From positions 1 through 64,000 of the forward strand of contig NZ_AVPJ01000001.1 of the NCBI RefSeq assembly GCF_000768705.1: 64,000 nt of DNA, read 5' to 3'. Below are positions 38,813 through 47,996 of the stretch, piece after piece. This DNA is from Knoellia sinensis KCTC 19936. GTDB taxonomy: Bacteria > Actinomycetota > Actinomycetes > Actinomycetales > Dermatophilaceae. A program made the translations under genes and the position numbers. The notes beneath the pieces are model-generated. The model was not told the origin of the DNA. It did no database searches and saw only the letters and a program-made list of their open reading frames with translations. How positions within the stretch are numbered: position 1 is the first letter of the stretch; every line of letters begins with the position of its first letter.

Positions 38813-40240
38813 ATGGAGTTGCAGGACTACCTGCGGACGCTGCGGAAAAGGTGGCGCATCATCGCAGCCACCATTCTTTTCACGCTGGCGGCGGCGGCGG
38901 CGTACACAATCCTCGCTCCGCGCTCCTATGAAGCGAAGACCGAGCTCTTCGTGTCCACCTCGTCAGGAGACTCCGTCCTCGACCTCGCGCAGGGCGGCAC
39001 GTTCTCGCAGCAGCGGGTGAAATCGTATGCAGACGTGCTCACGAGCCCAATCATCCTCGACCCAGTGATCCAGCAGCAGAGCCTGCAGCTGAACTCAGCG
39101 CAACTCGAGCGCAAGGTCACGACCACGGTCCCGTTGGACACGGTCCTGATCGAACTCGCGGTGCGCGACGAGGACCCAGTGAACGCCGCACGGATCGCTG
39201 AGGGGATCGCCAAGCAGTTCATCGATACGGTCGATGAGATCGAGAAGCCCGGCGCCTCCGCGGACAACCCCGTGGCAGTCACGATCCTTCGGCCGGCTGT
39301 GGCTCCCACCACACCTGTCAGCCCGTCCCCGGTTCGCAACCTTGCTTTGGCCCTCGTGCTCGGAACTCTTCTCGGATTGGGGTTGGCCCTCACGCGCGAA
39401 CTGCTTGACACGCGCGTGCGCAGCGAGCGAGATCTCGAAGGAGTTTCCGATCATCCCATTCTGGGTGGCGTCCACTACGACGAGCGAGCCGCTCGGGAAC
39501 CGCTCGTCGTGCAGGGCGACCCCCAGAGCCCGCGCGCGGAGGCATTCCGGGCCCTGCGCACCAACCTGCAGTTCGTCGATACCGAGCACAACCTGCAGGC
39601 CATCGTCCTCACGTCCTCTCTCCCAGGCGAGGGGAAGACGACGACGACGGCCAACCTGGGCCTCACCATGACCGAGGCTGGCTACACCGTCTGTTTGGTG
39701 GAGGCCGATCTGCGCCGACCCCGGCTCCTCGACTACATGGGCCTCGACGGCTCGGTCGGACTGACCAACGTGCTCATCGGGGAGGCCGAACTCGACGACG
39801 TCCTCCAGCCCTTCGGTGCGGGCTCGACGATGGTGCTCGGCGCAGGTCCGATTCCGCCCAACCCGAGCGAACTCCTCGGATCCAGCACGATGCGGGAGAT
39901 CCTGCGTCAGCTTCGAAGTCGCTTCGACTACGTCCTCCTCGATGCACCTCCGGTCCTCCCCGTCACAGATGCCGCGGTACTTGGTCGGGTCGCAGATGGG
40001 GTCATCGTGGTGGTCGGAGCAACGGTCGTGCGCAAGGAGCAGGTGGCTCGTGCCTTGGAGAACCTCCACAGAGTCAACGCACCAGTCCTTGGCTTTGTCG
40101 CCAACCGGCTCCCGACCAAGGGCGAGGCAACGTACGCCTACTACGGGGAGGGCCAGACCTCTCTTCCACCCGAGGAGCAGGAGCCTTCCCTGCGGCGCCG
40201 AGCTCAGTCGGCTAGGGCAGGGTCCTCTCGTCGGCGCTGA
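38813..40240 (+). CDS. Polysaccharide co-polymerase with BY-kinase domain (Wzz-Wzc type)
   Basis: A 475-residue membrane protein that controls polymer length and autophosphorylates on tyrosine. A Wzz domain lies between two membrane segments (about residues 15-34 and 176-194), followed by a cytoplasmic kinase. Walker A is SLPGEGKTTTTANLG (Lys275), Walker A' CLVEADLRRP (295-303) and Walker B YVLLDAPP (373-380). A Tyr cluster, TYAYYGEG at 440-447, near the C-terminus is the probable phosphorylation site. ATG 38813 has AAGAAGGGA upstream. Its 3' end overlaps the convergent phosphatase gene by 37 bp. It is a single-chain kinase as in proteobacteria and actinobacteria, not the split form of Firmicutes. 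Confidence 0.9.
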   Translation: MELQDYLRTLRKRWRIIAATILFTLAAAAAYTILAPRSYEAKTELFVSTSSGDSVLDLAQGGTFSQQRVKSYADVLTSPIILDPVIQQQSLQLNSAQLERKVTTTVPLDTVLIELAVRDEDPVNAARIAEGIAKQFIDTVDEIEKPGASADNPVAVTILRPAVAPTTPVSPSPVRNLALALVLGTLLGLGLALTRELLDTRVRSERDLEGVSDHPILGGVHYDERAAREPLVVQGDPQSPRAEAFRALRTNLQFVDTEHNLQAIVLTSSLPGEGKTTTTANLGLTMTEAGYTVCLVEADLRRPRLLDYMGLDGSVGLTNVLIGEAELDDVLQPFGAGSTMVLGAGPIPPNPSELLGSSTMREILRQLRSRFDYVLLDAPPVLPVTDAAVLGRVADGVIVVVGATVVRKEQVARALENLHRVNAPVLGFVANRLPTKGEATYAYYGEGQTSLPPEEQEPSLRRRAQSARAGSSRRR

Positions 40241-40830
40241 GGGTCAGCCCCGCCGGCTTGGCCCAGCGCTCGCCGCAGCGACGGCATCCACCGCTCGATT
40301 TGCGCCGCCATCGCTTGGAAGACTTCGGGCCCTCGTCGATACGGATCCACGATGTCCGCCTCGTCTGCCGCCATGGGAGGGTGGAGACCACGCCGCTGGG
40401 CCGCCAGCGACGCGATCTGGCCGAGCCATTCCCCTGGTTCCGTCACGGTGGGCATCTGGTCATCGGGAATGTGGTCCACGAGATCGGCGAAATCCGCTAC
40501 GGCAAAGGTGTAACGCATGGACCGCGGGTGCAAACGGGCGACCAACCCACGGTGAGCGCGCGTCGCCGTCAGCACGAGCTGGCTGTCGGCCACCATCGAC
40601 GTGGTGAGTTGGCGGGCCACGAAATCAGACGACGCGACCCCGAGCCGCTCAAGAAGACTGGCCGACAATGGGTCGATGGGAGCAGCAACCAACGCACCTG
40701 TCCCCGCAGAGGCGACGGACATGCCGTTCTGTCCCCAGATCGAGTCCAAGGAGTTCTGGAGTCGTCGTTCGAGGAACGGCGACCGACAGACGTTTCCAGT
40801 GCAAACGACAAGGATCCGGGCTGAACTCAC
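40204..40830 (-). CDS. Low-molecular-weight protein tyrosine phosphatase
   Basis: A 208-residue LMW-PTP, expected to dephosphorylate the neighbouring BY-kinase. The P-loop is VVCTGNVCRSPFLE (CX5R with the nucleophile Cys) and the general-acid Asp lies in DIVDPYRRGPE. The protein is longer than the usual 150-160 residues because of the C-terminal tail SLRRALGQAGGADPQRRRED and an inserted segment before it. GTG 40830 lies 7 nt after TAAGGT (40843-40838), which suggests a leaderless message. The gene faces the kinase gene and overlaps its 3' end. Confidence 0.88.
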   Translation of the reverse strand: MSSARILVVCTGNVCRSPFLERRLQNSLDSIWGQNGMSVASAGTGALVAAPIDPLSASLLERLGVASSDFVARQLTTSMVADSQLVLTATRAHRGLVARLHPRSMRYTFAVADFADLVDHIPDDQMPTVTEPGEWLGQIASLAAQRRGLHPPMAADEADIVDPYRRGPEVFQAMAAQIERWMPSLRRALGQAGGADPQRRREDPALAD

Positions 40831-40979
40831 AGCTCACACCTTAGGCCGAACCGTCCAGGCCACACTGACGAATGATTGCTCCGCCGCTCGCGCCGACCGA
40901 CCCTGGTCGTGGAGCTGGTTCAAGCGTGTCGGGCGATGAGCCAAGAGCTTCGCTCGACTGCGTGAGTTGCCAGTGCGAG

Positions 40980-42314
40980 TCAGTCACTCGTGCTGCCCCG
41001 CACCTCCAGCAGAATGATGCCGGCGATCCGGGTGTCTGTGGCACTGAGCCTGTCGACCGCCCTGCCCACGGCGTGCTTGGTTGACCGTCCCAGGGAAACG
41101 ACCAGAATCGCCGTCTTCGTGCGCCCCGCCACCAATGCTGCATCCGTGACCCCGGTCAGGGTCGGGGTGTCGACGAGTACCAGGTCGAATTCTCTGCCGA
41201 GCCGAGCCATGCCCACGACCATGGACTCAGAGGCCAGAAGCTCGCTGGGATTGGGTGGCACCGACCCAGCCCCTAGGACCGAGATCCGCGATCCCGGAAC
41301 GCGCTGAACTGCCTGCTCGAGCGAAATCTCGCCAATCAGGATCTCCGTCAAACCAGGGAAGGCGGAAAGTCCGTGGAATGCGTGCTGGCCGGGACTCCGT
41401 AGGTTCGCGTCAACGACGCACACCGTATTTCCGCCATCCGAGATGGTCTGGGCGAGGGCCCAAGTTGTCGCTGCACTGTCGCCCGGATGGCAGCCGGCTA
41501 TCGTCAGAATCCTCGTGGCGTGAACGGCTGTGACATAGCTGAGATTCGTGCGCGCCATGCCGAAAGCATCACGGCGAGCGCCTGAGAGCCGATCAGATCC
41601 GTTGCCTCGATGTCTCGGAATCCGCGCCAACACGGGTGCGTCGATGAGGGCGGACAGGTCAGCCTCTGAAGTCAGCGTTCGACTGAGTCGACGGCGCAGC
41701 CCCGCGAAGGTGACACCAGCGAGGGCTCCGGCCAGCGCACCGGCCACAGTGTTGACGGAGATATCGGGCGACACCTGCTCCCCGGGAGAGCGGGCATGTC
41801 CCAGAACACGCGCTGAAATAGGTGTGGGAGCCTCGAACCGAGGCCGTTCGATCTCGGCTGCCACGATGGCTGTCTGGCTGGCGATCGCACTGGCAATCTC
41901 GGCAGCCAAGGCGGGTTCTTGATTTCGTACCCGAACCGTGAGTACGACGCTGCCTACGTCAGCCTCTGCACTTGATGCGCGCCGCAACACATCGGGTCCT
42001 GCGTCCAGGCCAAGCTGCTCGATCACGCGAGTTAGCACCCTGTCGTTCGTGGCGATGGCGGCGTAGGACTTCACCCGCTCCTGGGCGAACGCCTGTGCAG
42101 TCACGAGCTGGGTCCCGTTCTCAACGCCACCTGCGACGGTCGTTTGGATGAACAGATCGCTGCGCGCCTCGTAGACCTTCGGCGAAAGCAAAGACCCTGC
42201 GACAGCGAGCAGGGCTCCGAGCACCGCACCGATGGCGGCGCTACGCCAACGGCGCCGAATGCCGTCGGCCACCCCTTTTGCAAGGTCGCCGGTGCGACCA
42301 CGCGGCTGCCTCAT
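40980..42314 (-). CDS. Wzz/BY-kinase-like protein with a destroyed P-loop (pseudokinase)
   Basis: A 444-residue paralogue of the kinase at 38813. The Wzz domain, two membrane segments (about residues 24-43 and 188-205) and the kinase fold are kept: GARRDAFGMARTNLSYV, the A'-like VVDANLRSP (300-308), GAGSVPPNPSELLAS and the B-like LVLVDTPTL. The Walker A segment, however, reads GCHPGDSAATTW, where the active copy has PGEGKTTTT. The invariant Lys is Ala281 and the second Gly is Ser. There is no C-terminal Tyr cluster. I infer no kinase activity. A role as a chain-length partner or regulator of the active copy is plausible. Confidence 0.85.
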   Translation of the reverse strand: MRQPRGRTGDLAKGVADGIRRRWRSAAIGAVLGALLAVAGSLLSPKVYEARSDLFIQTTVAGGVENGTQLVTAQAFAQERVKSYAAIATNDRVLTRVIEQLGLDAGPDVLRRASSAEADVGSVVLTVRVRNQEPALAAEIASAIASQTAIVAAEIERPRFEAPTPISARVLGHARSPGEQVSPDISVNTVAGALAGALAGVTFAGLRRRLSRTLTSEADLSALIDAPVLARIPRHRGNGSDRLSGARRDAFGMARTNLSYVTAVHATRILTIAGCHPGDSAATTWALAQTISDGGNTVCVVDANLRSPGQHAFHGLSAFPGLTEILIGEISLEQAVQRVPGSRISVLGAGSVPPNPSELLASESMVVGMARLGREFDLVLVDTPTLTGVTDAALVAGRTKTAILVVSLGRSTKHAVGRAVDRLSATDTRIAGIILLEVRGSTSD

Positions 42315-42413
42315 GCTTCTCCGTAGTCAAGTCGTGCCAGCGGGGCGTGGCCCTAATATTATGGGGGCACCCGACGGGTGGATCCACGTTCTCGAAGTGA
42401 AGGGCAACAAGCC

Positions 42414-43271
42414 GTGTGGCCTCGCCGTGCAGTGCTGCTCGCCTCCCTCACGGCGGCCGCCGGCTGCTCGGCGGAAGGAACAGACATCAGGCGAAGAGTC
42501 GACACCACACAGCTGACAGGACCTTCCCCCTCGCCGAGCGACGTTTCCTACCGTCCGGTGGCATCGACGGGATACGAGAACTTCGTCTACCGGGGGGAAC
42601 GAAAGTTCTACACCGAACTGACAGGCCGCGCAGAGATCCGGAATGCGGAAGCGTTCCTGGCACGCGATGCCTTCGTGATCGGCGGGGTCGGAGCACCCGA
42701 AAGCGGGGCGGCGCCGATCGAGCGCGCAGAGTTCTCTGCAGTGGATCGTGAAATTCATGGTCGGGACGTCTGGGCAGCGTTCGCCGTGAGAGTGATCGGC
42801 CCAAACCCCAGTGACTGGTGCTTGATCAATCAGTTCCACGACGTTCCGGACAAACAGGACGCCGTGGTGCCACCACCCTTCGGCGCGGAACTTGTCCCGG
42901 GCGGACGAGGATTTCGCATCATGGCGAGGGCTGCAGGTTCGCGCCACCACACCGCCGTGGACGTGGAACGGACGGTGTATGAGATCGACGAGTTCGAACG
43001 CGATCGGTGGCACCACTTCGTTTACCATCTCGTCTTCGAGCGAGCGAAGTCCGGTGTGATCCAGATCTGGCACAACGGCGTGTCCGTCGCCGACCTCGTT
43101 GTGCCGTTCGGCTACAACAACGAGGTCGGCCCGTACTTCAAGTACGGTGCCTACCGCGCTGCGACCAGCGGGGCGACTCACACCGAGTACGTCAACGTTG
43201 AACTCCGGAACGCTTCCCTATTGCCCCGCGTCGCCAATCCAAGATCCATCACCCCGAAGGTCGCCTGGTGA
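42414..43271 (+). CDS. Secreted lipoprotein, possible polysaccharide lyase (heparin-lyase-I-like)
   Basis: A 285-residue exported protein. From GTG 42414 it starts MWPRRAVLLASLTAAAGCSA, a short signal with an Arg pair and a lipobox-like AAGC. GAAGGG lies 9 nt upstream of this start; GTG 42378 gives 12 more residues but no ribosome-binding site. The rest is a beta-rich domain with DWCLINQFHDVPD, RWHHFVYHLVFERAKSG, IQIWHNGVSVADL and GPYFKYGAYRA. This pattern resembles the heparin-lyase-I-like polysaccharide-lyase family (PL13/PF14099), where Q-x-H and the W-x-G-x-x-x-Y-like strand are typical. I cannot confirm the family. Its place in the locus suggests it acts on the polymer made here. The stop overlaps the next start (GTGA). 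Confidence 0.55.
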   Translation: MWPRRAVLLASLTAAAGCSAEGTDIRRRVDTTQLTGPSPSPSDVSYRPVASTGYENFVYRGERKFYTELTGRAEIRNAEAFLARDAFVIGGVGAPESGAAPIERAEFSAVDREIHGRDVWAAFAVRVIGPNPSDWCLINQFHDVPDKQDAVVPPPFGAELVPGGRGFRIMARAAGSRHHTAVDVERTVYEIDEFERDRWHHFVYHLVFERAKSGVIQIWHNGVSVADLVVPFGYNNEVGPYFKYGAYRAATSGATHTEYVNVELRNASLLPRVANPRSITPKVAW

Positions 43272-43864
43272 AGGCCCGACTTCGGAAGGCACAGGTCCTC
43301 ATCAACCTGCTCCGGCTTTGGCCACATCTCCTCGTCGCGCAACAGCACCGACGGGCTTCCGCCGTGTGGGCCGATGTTGCACGATGGTGCGAGGAGCTCA
43401 CGCTCCAGATCACCGGAAACTATGCACTGGCATACCTCCTCACGGTCCACCCTGAGTTCAGAAACCTCTTCTACAGCCGCGTCGGCCCCATCGGACTGCT
43501 GCTGAACATGTGGTGTCGCCGAATGGCGACGCTGTACATCGCAACCCCGCCAGATCGGATCGGTCCAGGACTCTTCATCCAGCACGGCTTCGCGACGATC
43601 ATCGCCGCCGAGTCCATAGGAGCGAACTGCTGGATCAACCAGCAAGTGACGATCGGCTATTCGTCACGGACTGACTGCCCCGTGATCCAGGACAACGTCG
43701 TGATCGCTGCGGGCGCCAAGGTCATTGGCTCGGTGACCGTCGGTCACGACGCGGTGATTGGCGCCAATGCCGTTGTCGTCAAGGACGTCGACCCCGACTG
43801 CACCGTGGTCGGCGTCCCAGCACGGGTCGTCCGCCGGGGCAGAACCCGTGAGACCGGACGATAG
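43268..43864 (+). CDS. Hexapeptide-repeat acetyltransferase (SAT/LbH family)
   Basis: A 198-residue left-handed beta-helix acyltransferase. The hexapeptide region runs from about residue 95 (RIGPGLFIQHGFATIIAAES) through IGANCWINQQVTIGYSS to KVIGSVTVGHDAVIGANAVVVKDVDPDCTVVGVPAR, close to serine acetyltransferases. The catalytic His is in FIQHG. In a polysaccharide locus the likely acceptor is a sugar hydroxyl. The GTG start overlaps the lyase stop, so the two are coupled. Confidence 0.8.
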   Translation: MKARLRKAQVLINLLRLWPHLLVAQQHRRASAVWADVARWCEELTLQITGNYALAYLLTVHPEFRNLFYSRVGPIGLLLNMWCRRMATLYIATPPDRIGPGLFIQHGFATIIAAESIGANCWINQQVTIGYSSRTDCPVIQDNVVIAAGAKVIGSVTVGHDAVIGANAVVVKDVDPDCTVVGVPARVVRRGRTRETGR

Positions 43865-43904
43865 GCTGAGCCGCCGCAGTCCGCAGACAAGGAGCCCAAT
43901 CAGG

Positions 43905-45752
43905 ATGTGTGGAATCACAGGCGTCGCGAGGCTCGACCGCGCGCCGCTCGCACCGGGCATGGCTGATCACATGGCTGAGGCGCTCCACCACCGAGGCCCT
44001 GACGCCGCAGGGCAGTGGTCCAGCGGGTCGGTAGACCTGGCTCACCGACGGCTATCCATCATCGATTTGGATGGGTCGCAACAGCCGATGGTCGATAGGG
44101 ATGGAACTGTCTTGACGTACAACGGTGAGGTCTTCAACTACCGACAGCTCGCCGCAACCTTGGGGGGAACGTGGGGCAGCCAAGGCGATACGGAGGTTCT
44201 CCATCGGCTGGTGGTCGAGAGGGGCGTAGACGGCCTACGAGAGGTCCGGGGCCAGTTCGCCTTCTGCCACTACGACCCGCGCATCGGACGCTTGCTTCTC
44301 GCTCGTGACGCTATGGGAGTCCTGCCGCTCTTCTGGTGGACGGATGGGAACACATTCGCATTCGCCTCAGAGTTGCCGGCCCTCCTACGGGCCCTGCCCC
44401 AGCCTCCACAGATAGACGACACCGCGTTGTCGCAGTATCTGGCGTACCGCGCCGTTCCGGCACCGGCAACCCTGTGGCAGGGAGTTCACAAACTGCGGCC
44501 GGGGCACTACTTGGAAGTCACCCTGAAAGGTTCCATCACAGAGCGCCCCTGGACCGCTTCGGAACCCCATGTGATAGATGACCTCACCGCCGAGGAGGCC
44601 CTTGACCGTCTGGACCAAGTTCTGGTTGAGGCAGTCGAACTGGCATTGGTGGCGGATGTCCCGGTTGGCGCCTACCTCTCTGGTGGCGTCGACTCCAGTC
44701 TCATCTGCGCGCTCGCATCCCGCGCCCGGCAAGGTATCCCCCTGCACACCTACTGCGCCACCTTCGACGGCGCGACCGTTGACGAGGGGGGTTTCGCCCG
44801 GACGGTCGCCGATTTCTTGGGCAGTGACCACGTTGAGGTGCCCGTCAGCGCGGAAGGCTTTGTCGAGGAGTGGGACAGCCTGACAAGGTTCAGGGGCGCG
44901 CCCCTCTCCGAGCCGAACGAGATCGCCGTTCACAGGCTGGCAGAACGCGCATCCTTGGATGTCAAGGTCGTGCTATCCGGGGAGGGCAGCGACGAACTGT
45001 TTGCCGGCTATCCCAAGCACCGGTTCGCGACGGCCACGAGGCGGGCGGGGATCGTGCCGGCATGGCTACGTGGGCCCGTCCTCAAGCAGATCGAGCAACG
45101 GCTTCCCTCTGACCAGCGGCGTCTTGGCGTCGCTCTCCGTGCTCTTTCCGAGGCCGACGAATCCTCCCGGCTCCGTGGATGGTTTGCGTCATTCGACCGT
45201 CAGGAACGTGAGGCCCTGATGCGCGGTCCAATCGGTGAGCCGCCTATCGCGGGGTTGCGTGCGCACTCCCCACTGCGTGCAATGCTCCGACACGACCAAG
45301 GTGCGTGGCTCGCCGACAACTTGTTGGAGAGAGGAGACCGCATGACCATGAGCGCCTCGGTCGAGTTGCGTCCCCCGTTCCTTGATCCTGAAGTTGTGCG
45401 TCTCGCAAGATCGATTCCCGACAAGGTCCTGCTGCGGGGCGGAACCTCCAAGTGGCTCGTCAAGGAAGTGGCACGCCGCTACCTTCCTCCAGCTATCGTC
45501 GACCGTCGGAAAGCGGGGTTCCCCGTGCCCCTCGAAACGTGGTTTCGGGGCGGCCTGCGCGACATGGCGCACGACCTGATACTCGGGCCCAACTCGTTCT
45601 GTTCGGCACACTTGGACCAGACGGCCGTGCGAGGAGTCCTCCACCGTCACTCAGCCGGAAAGTCGGACGAGTCCGTCCGCATATGGACCCTGTTGTCGCT
45701 CGAAGTGTGGGCTCGACAGTTCCGGGCCGTACAGACCGAGGACCGGCGATGA
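43905..45752 (+). CDS. Asparagine synthase-family amidotransferase (AsnB type)
   Basis: A 615-residue glutamine-dependent amidotransferase. The N-terminal glutaminase domain starts MCGITGVARLD with nucleophile Cys2 and contains LAHRRLSIIDLDGSQQPM and TYNGEVFNYRQL. The C-terminal ATP-pyrophosphatase domain has AYLSGGVDSSLICALA (PP-loop) and VVLSGEGSDELFAGY. Members in polysaccharide loci amidate uronic-acid carboxyls instead of making free asparagine, and WecC in this locus makes a uronic acid, so I infer the same here; asparagine synthesis is the alternative. ATG 43905 has AAGGAG at 43890-43895. The stop overlaps the next start (ATGA). Confidence 0.85.
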   Translation: MCGITGVARLDRAPLAPGMADHMAEALHHRGPDAAGQWSSGSVDLAHRRLSIIDLDGSQQPMVDRDGTVLTYNGEVFNYRQLAATLGGTWGSQGDTEVLHRLVVERGVDGLREVRGQFAFCHYDPRIGRLLLARDAMGVLPLFWWTDGNTFAFASELPALLRALPQPPQIDDTALSQYLAYRAVPAPATLWQGVHKLRPGHYLEVTLKGSITERPWTASEPHVIDDLTAEEALDRLDQVLVEAVELALVADVPVGAYLSGGVDSSLICALASRARQGIPLHTYCATFDGATVDEGGFARTVADFLGSDHVEVPVSAEGFVEEWDSLTRFRGAPLSEPNEIAVHRLAERASLDVKVVLSGEGSDELFAGYPKHRFATATRRAGIVPAWLRGPVLKQIEQRLPSDQRRLGVALRALSEADESSRLRGWFASFDRQEREALMRGPIGEPPIAGLRAHSPLRAMLRHDQGAWLADNLLERGDRMTMSASVELRPPFLDPEVVRLARSIPDKVLLRGGTSKWLVKEVARRYLPPAIVDRRKAGFPVPLETWFRGGLRDMAHDLILGPNSFCSAHLDQTAVRGVLHRHSAGKSDESVRIWTLLSLEVWARQFRAVQTEDRR

Positions 45753-46510
45753 CATCACGTCGCGGTGCATACGAATTCAGTCGGGTGGGGACAGTCGGCG
45801 CTCATCGCCTGACGATGGAGCAGACACTTGAGGCTGTTCAGGAGCTCGTGGCATCGCCTGGTGTATCCCAGCACGTCGTGATCAACGCAGCCAAAGTTGC
45901 TGAAGCCGAGCGGAATTCGGCTCTTCGCGACGCGATTCTGTCTTGTGATCTCATCAACGCGGACGGTATGTCGGTTGTCTGGGCCAGCCGGTTGCTGGGC
46001 ACACCCCTGCCTGAGCGCGTCACGGGTATCGATCTCATGACCGCGCTGTTCGAGCGGGCCGAAACACAAGGGTGGCCCGTCTACCTGCTCGGGGCAGAGG
46101 ACGCTGTGATTCATGAAGTCGTGGATCGCCTACGGGTGCGATATCCCGAGCTTCCGATCGCTGGCTTCCGCAACGGGTACTGGTCGCCTGACCAGGAGCC
46201 TGAGGTGGTGTCCGCCGTGGCTTTGGCCGACGCCAAGCTCCTGTTCGTAGCCATGCCTAGCCCACGAAAGGAGCTTTTCGTGGCTCGCCACCGGCAAGAC
46301 CTGAACGTGGGTCTGGTTGTAGGTGTGGGCGGCTCGTTCGACGTGCTCGCAGGAGTCACCAAGCGAGCTCCCGACGTCCTGCAACGCGCCGGGCTCGAGT
46401 GGCTGTTCCGGCTGGTCCAGGAACCGCGGCGCATGTGGAAGAGATACCTCGTCGGCAACACGAAGTTCATCGGAATCGTGGCTCGCCAACGACTGAGTTC
46501 TCGACGATGA
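45749..46510 (+). CDS. WecG/TagA/CpsF-family glycosyltransferase (GT26)
   Basis: A 253-residue GT26 enzyme, a family that adds ManNAc (TagA) or ManNAcA (WecG) to lipid-linked GlcNAc. LINADGMSVVWASRLLG holds the conserved Asp, and TGIDLMTALFERAETQGWPVYLLG, LLFVAMPSPRKELFV, VVGVGGSFDVLAGVTKRAP and LEWLFRLVQEPRRMWKRY follow. No transmembrane helix is seen. A donor made by WecB and WecC is encoded nearby, so ManNAcA transfer is the likely activity. The start overlaps the AsnB stop (ATGA). Confidence 0.9.
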   Translation: MTSRRGAYEFSRVGTVGAHRLTMEQTLEAVQELVASPGVSQHVVINAAKVAEAERNSALRDAILSCDLINADGMSVVWASRLLGTPLPERVTGIDLMTALFERAETQGWPVYLLGAEDAVIHEVVDRLRVRYPELPIAGFRNGYWSPDQEPEVVSAVALADAKLLFVAMPSPRKELFVARHRQDLNVGLVVGVGGSFDVLAGVTKRAPDVLQRAGLEWLFRLVQEPRRMWKRYLVGNTKFIGIVARQRLSSRR

Positions 46511-46559
46511 GGCCGCGGCCATCTGGTCACGGCACACATCTGTCTCCGAAGGCACGCGT

Positions 46560-47996
46560 ATGTCGCGACTAGGCGCGCCGGGGATCACCGCATCGACTCT
46601 GGGTAATTACCTCGCCGTGGGGGGACAAGGCCTCAGGACCCTGATTCTCGCCAGGATGCTCGGCCCAGCATCCTTCGGGTTGCTCAACATCGCGAATCTG
46701 GGCGCCAACCTCACCGTATTTGCCGACGTCGGTACGGGCGTTCTGGCTGAGCAACGTGCGAGCGAGGCCCGCGGGAGGGGTGACATGGCCCGTGCGGAGC
46801 GAGAGTTGGTGGCGGGAGCAGGCGCGCGAATGGCATGCGCCCTAGCAGTGCTTCTCGCGTGCACGGTCGGTGCGATTGCCTTGGTAACGGCTGGTCAGAC
46901 CACAGCAGCCGCGGTGATGGGGTTCATCGCGCTCTCGGCACCGCTCCAAGGTCTCTGGATGACGGCTCGGGGCTGGCTTCGAGTCCATGGTCGCTTTGTC
47001 CTTGCGTCGTGGTGCCAAGCGAGTCAGGTCGTCGTGTGGTTGTCAGTCGTGCCCCTCGCGGCACTCCGATGGGGCCTCCCGGGGGCATTGCTCTCGATGG
47101 CGGTGAGCTATCTCCCCCCGCTCATCGTGGCGAGTCGCGGCTGTCCCGTCCACCTTCTCGTGAGACCACGGTTCGACGCGTTCAGACGACTCGTCCGTCC
47201 AGCTTCCGCGATATGGGCCGTTCTCACAGTGAACTTCGCCTTCGTCAATATTGAACAGGTTCTGGCGTGGCAGCTCCTGGACGCCACTGCCATGGGCATC
47301 TTGGCCATTGCACTCCTCACCTCGACAGCACTCATGGCTCTTCCAGACGGTGCTGCCGCGGCGAGTCACCCCGTGACTCTGGAGTCCTTTGCGAAGGAAG
47401 GGGTCCTTCCCCCTCGGTTGCCGAGTGTCATGAGGGTCATGCACGTCGTGCAGCTCTCGCTTGGGGTGCTGGTGCCCTTCTCTTGGCTGATCATGGGCAT
47501 CGTCGTCGTCGTCTTCCTCGACCAGTACGTCAGGGCGCTTCCCGCCATCGCGCTGCTGGGCGCCGCGACCTGCTTTGTGGCCATGCCCTTGGCCAGCAAC
47601 GCATCGCTCCTGGCCGTCGGTCTGCACCGCCGAGTTCCGTGGCTCATGTTGAGTGCCGGCATGGTGAAGGTCGTCGCCGCTGTCATCCTCGTACGCAGAG
47701 ATCCCTCCGTCACAAGCATTGCCGTCGCGGGCGTGCTGGGCAGCATGGTCTATGCTGCGGGGTACCTTCGCCTCGTGGCACGGGCATTCCGGCTCGGCGC
47801 GCGAGCGTCCGGGGCTTTCCTCGTGGAGTATCTCGCGGGACCGTTCGTCGTCCTTGCCCTTGCCGTTTTCGTCGTGATCGCCTCTCCTGGAGGACAGTAC
47901 GAAGGCTACTGGCAGGTGACGGGCGTTGCGTCGGCCGTTGCCGTAGTTGCTCTGGGCGCTTACTACAGGTTCTTACGGCGGAGGCGGCGCATCTGA
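46560..47996 (+). CDS. Polysaccharide flippase-like membrane protein (Wzx/MOP family)
   Basis: A 478-residue integral membrane protein with about 12-14 hydrophobic segments. The first segment, ITASTLGNYLAVGGQGLRTL followed by LARMLGPASFGLLNIANLG, is the usual N-terminal pattern of Wzx-type oligosaccharide flippases (ALGPxxFG-like). It should move lipid-linked repeat units across the membrane. ATG 46560 is the first start. Its 3' end overlaps the convergent glycosyltransferase gene by 34 bp. Confidence 0.82.
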   Translation: MSRLGAPGITASTLGNYLAVGGQGLRTLILARMLGPASFGLLNIANLGANLTVFADVGTGVLAEQRASEARGRGDMARAERELVAGAGARMACALAVLLACTVGAIALVTAGQTTAAAVMGFIALSAPLQGLWMTARGWLRVHGRFVLASWCQASQVVVWLSVVPLAALRWGLPGALLSMAVSYLPPLIVASRGCPVHLLVRPRFDAFRRLVRPASAIWAVLTVNFAFVNIEQVLAWQLLDATAMGILAIALLTSTALMALPDGAAAASHPVTLESFAKEGVLPPRLPSVMRVMHVVQLSLGVLVPFSWLIMGIVVVVFLDQYVRALPAIALLGAATCFVAMPLASNASLLAVGLHRRVPWLMLSAGMVKVVAAVILVRRDPSVTSIAVAGVLGSMVYAAGYLRLVARAFRLGARASGAFLVEYLAGPFVVLALAVFVVIASPGGQYEGYWQVTGVASAVAVVALGAYYRFLRRRRRI

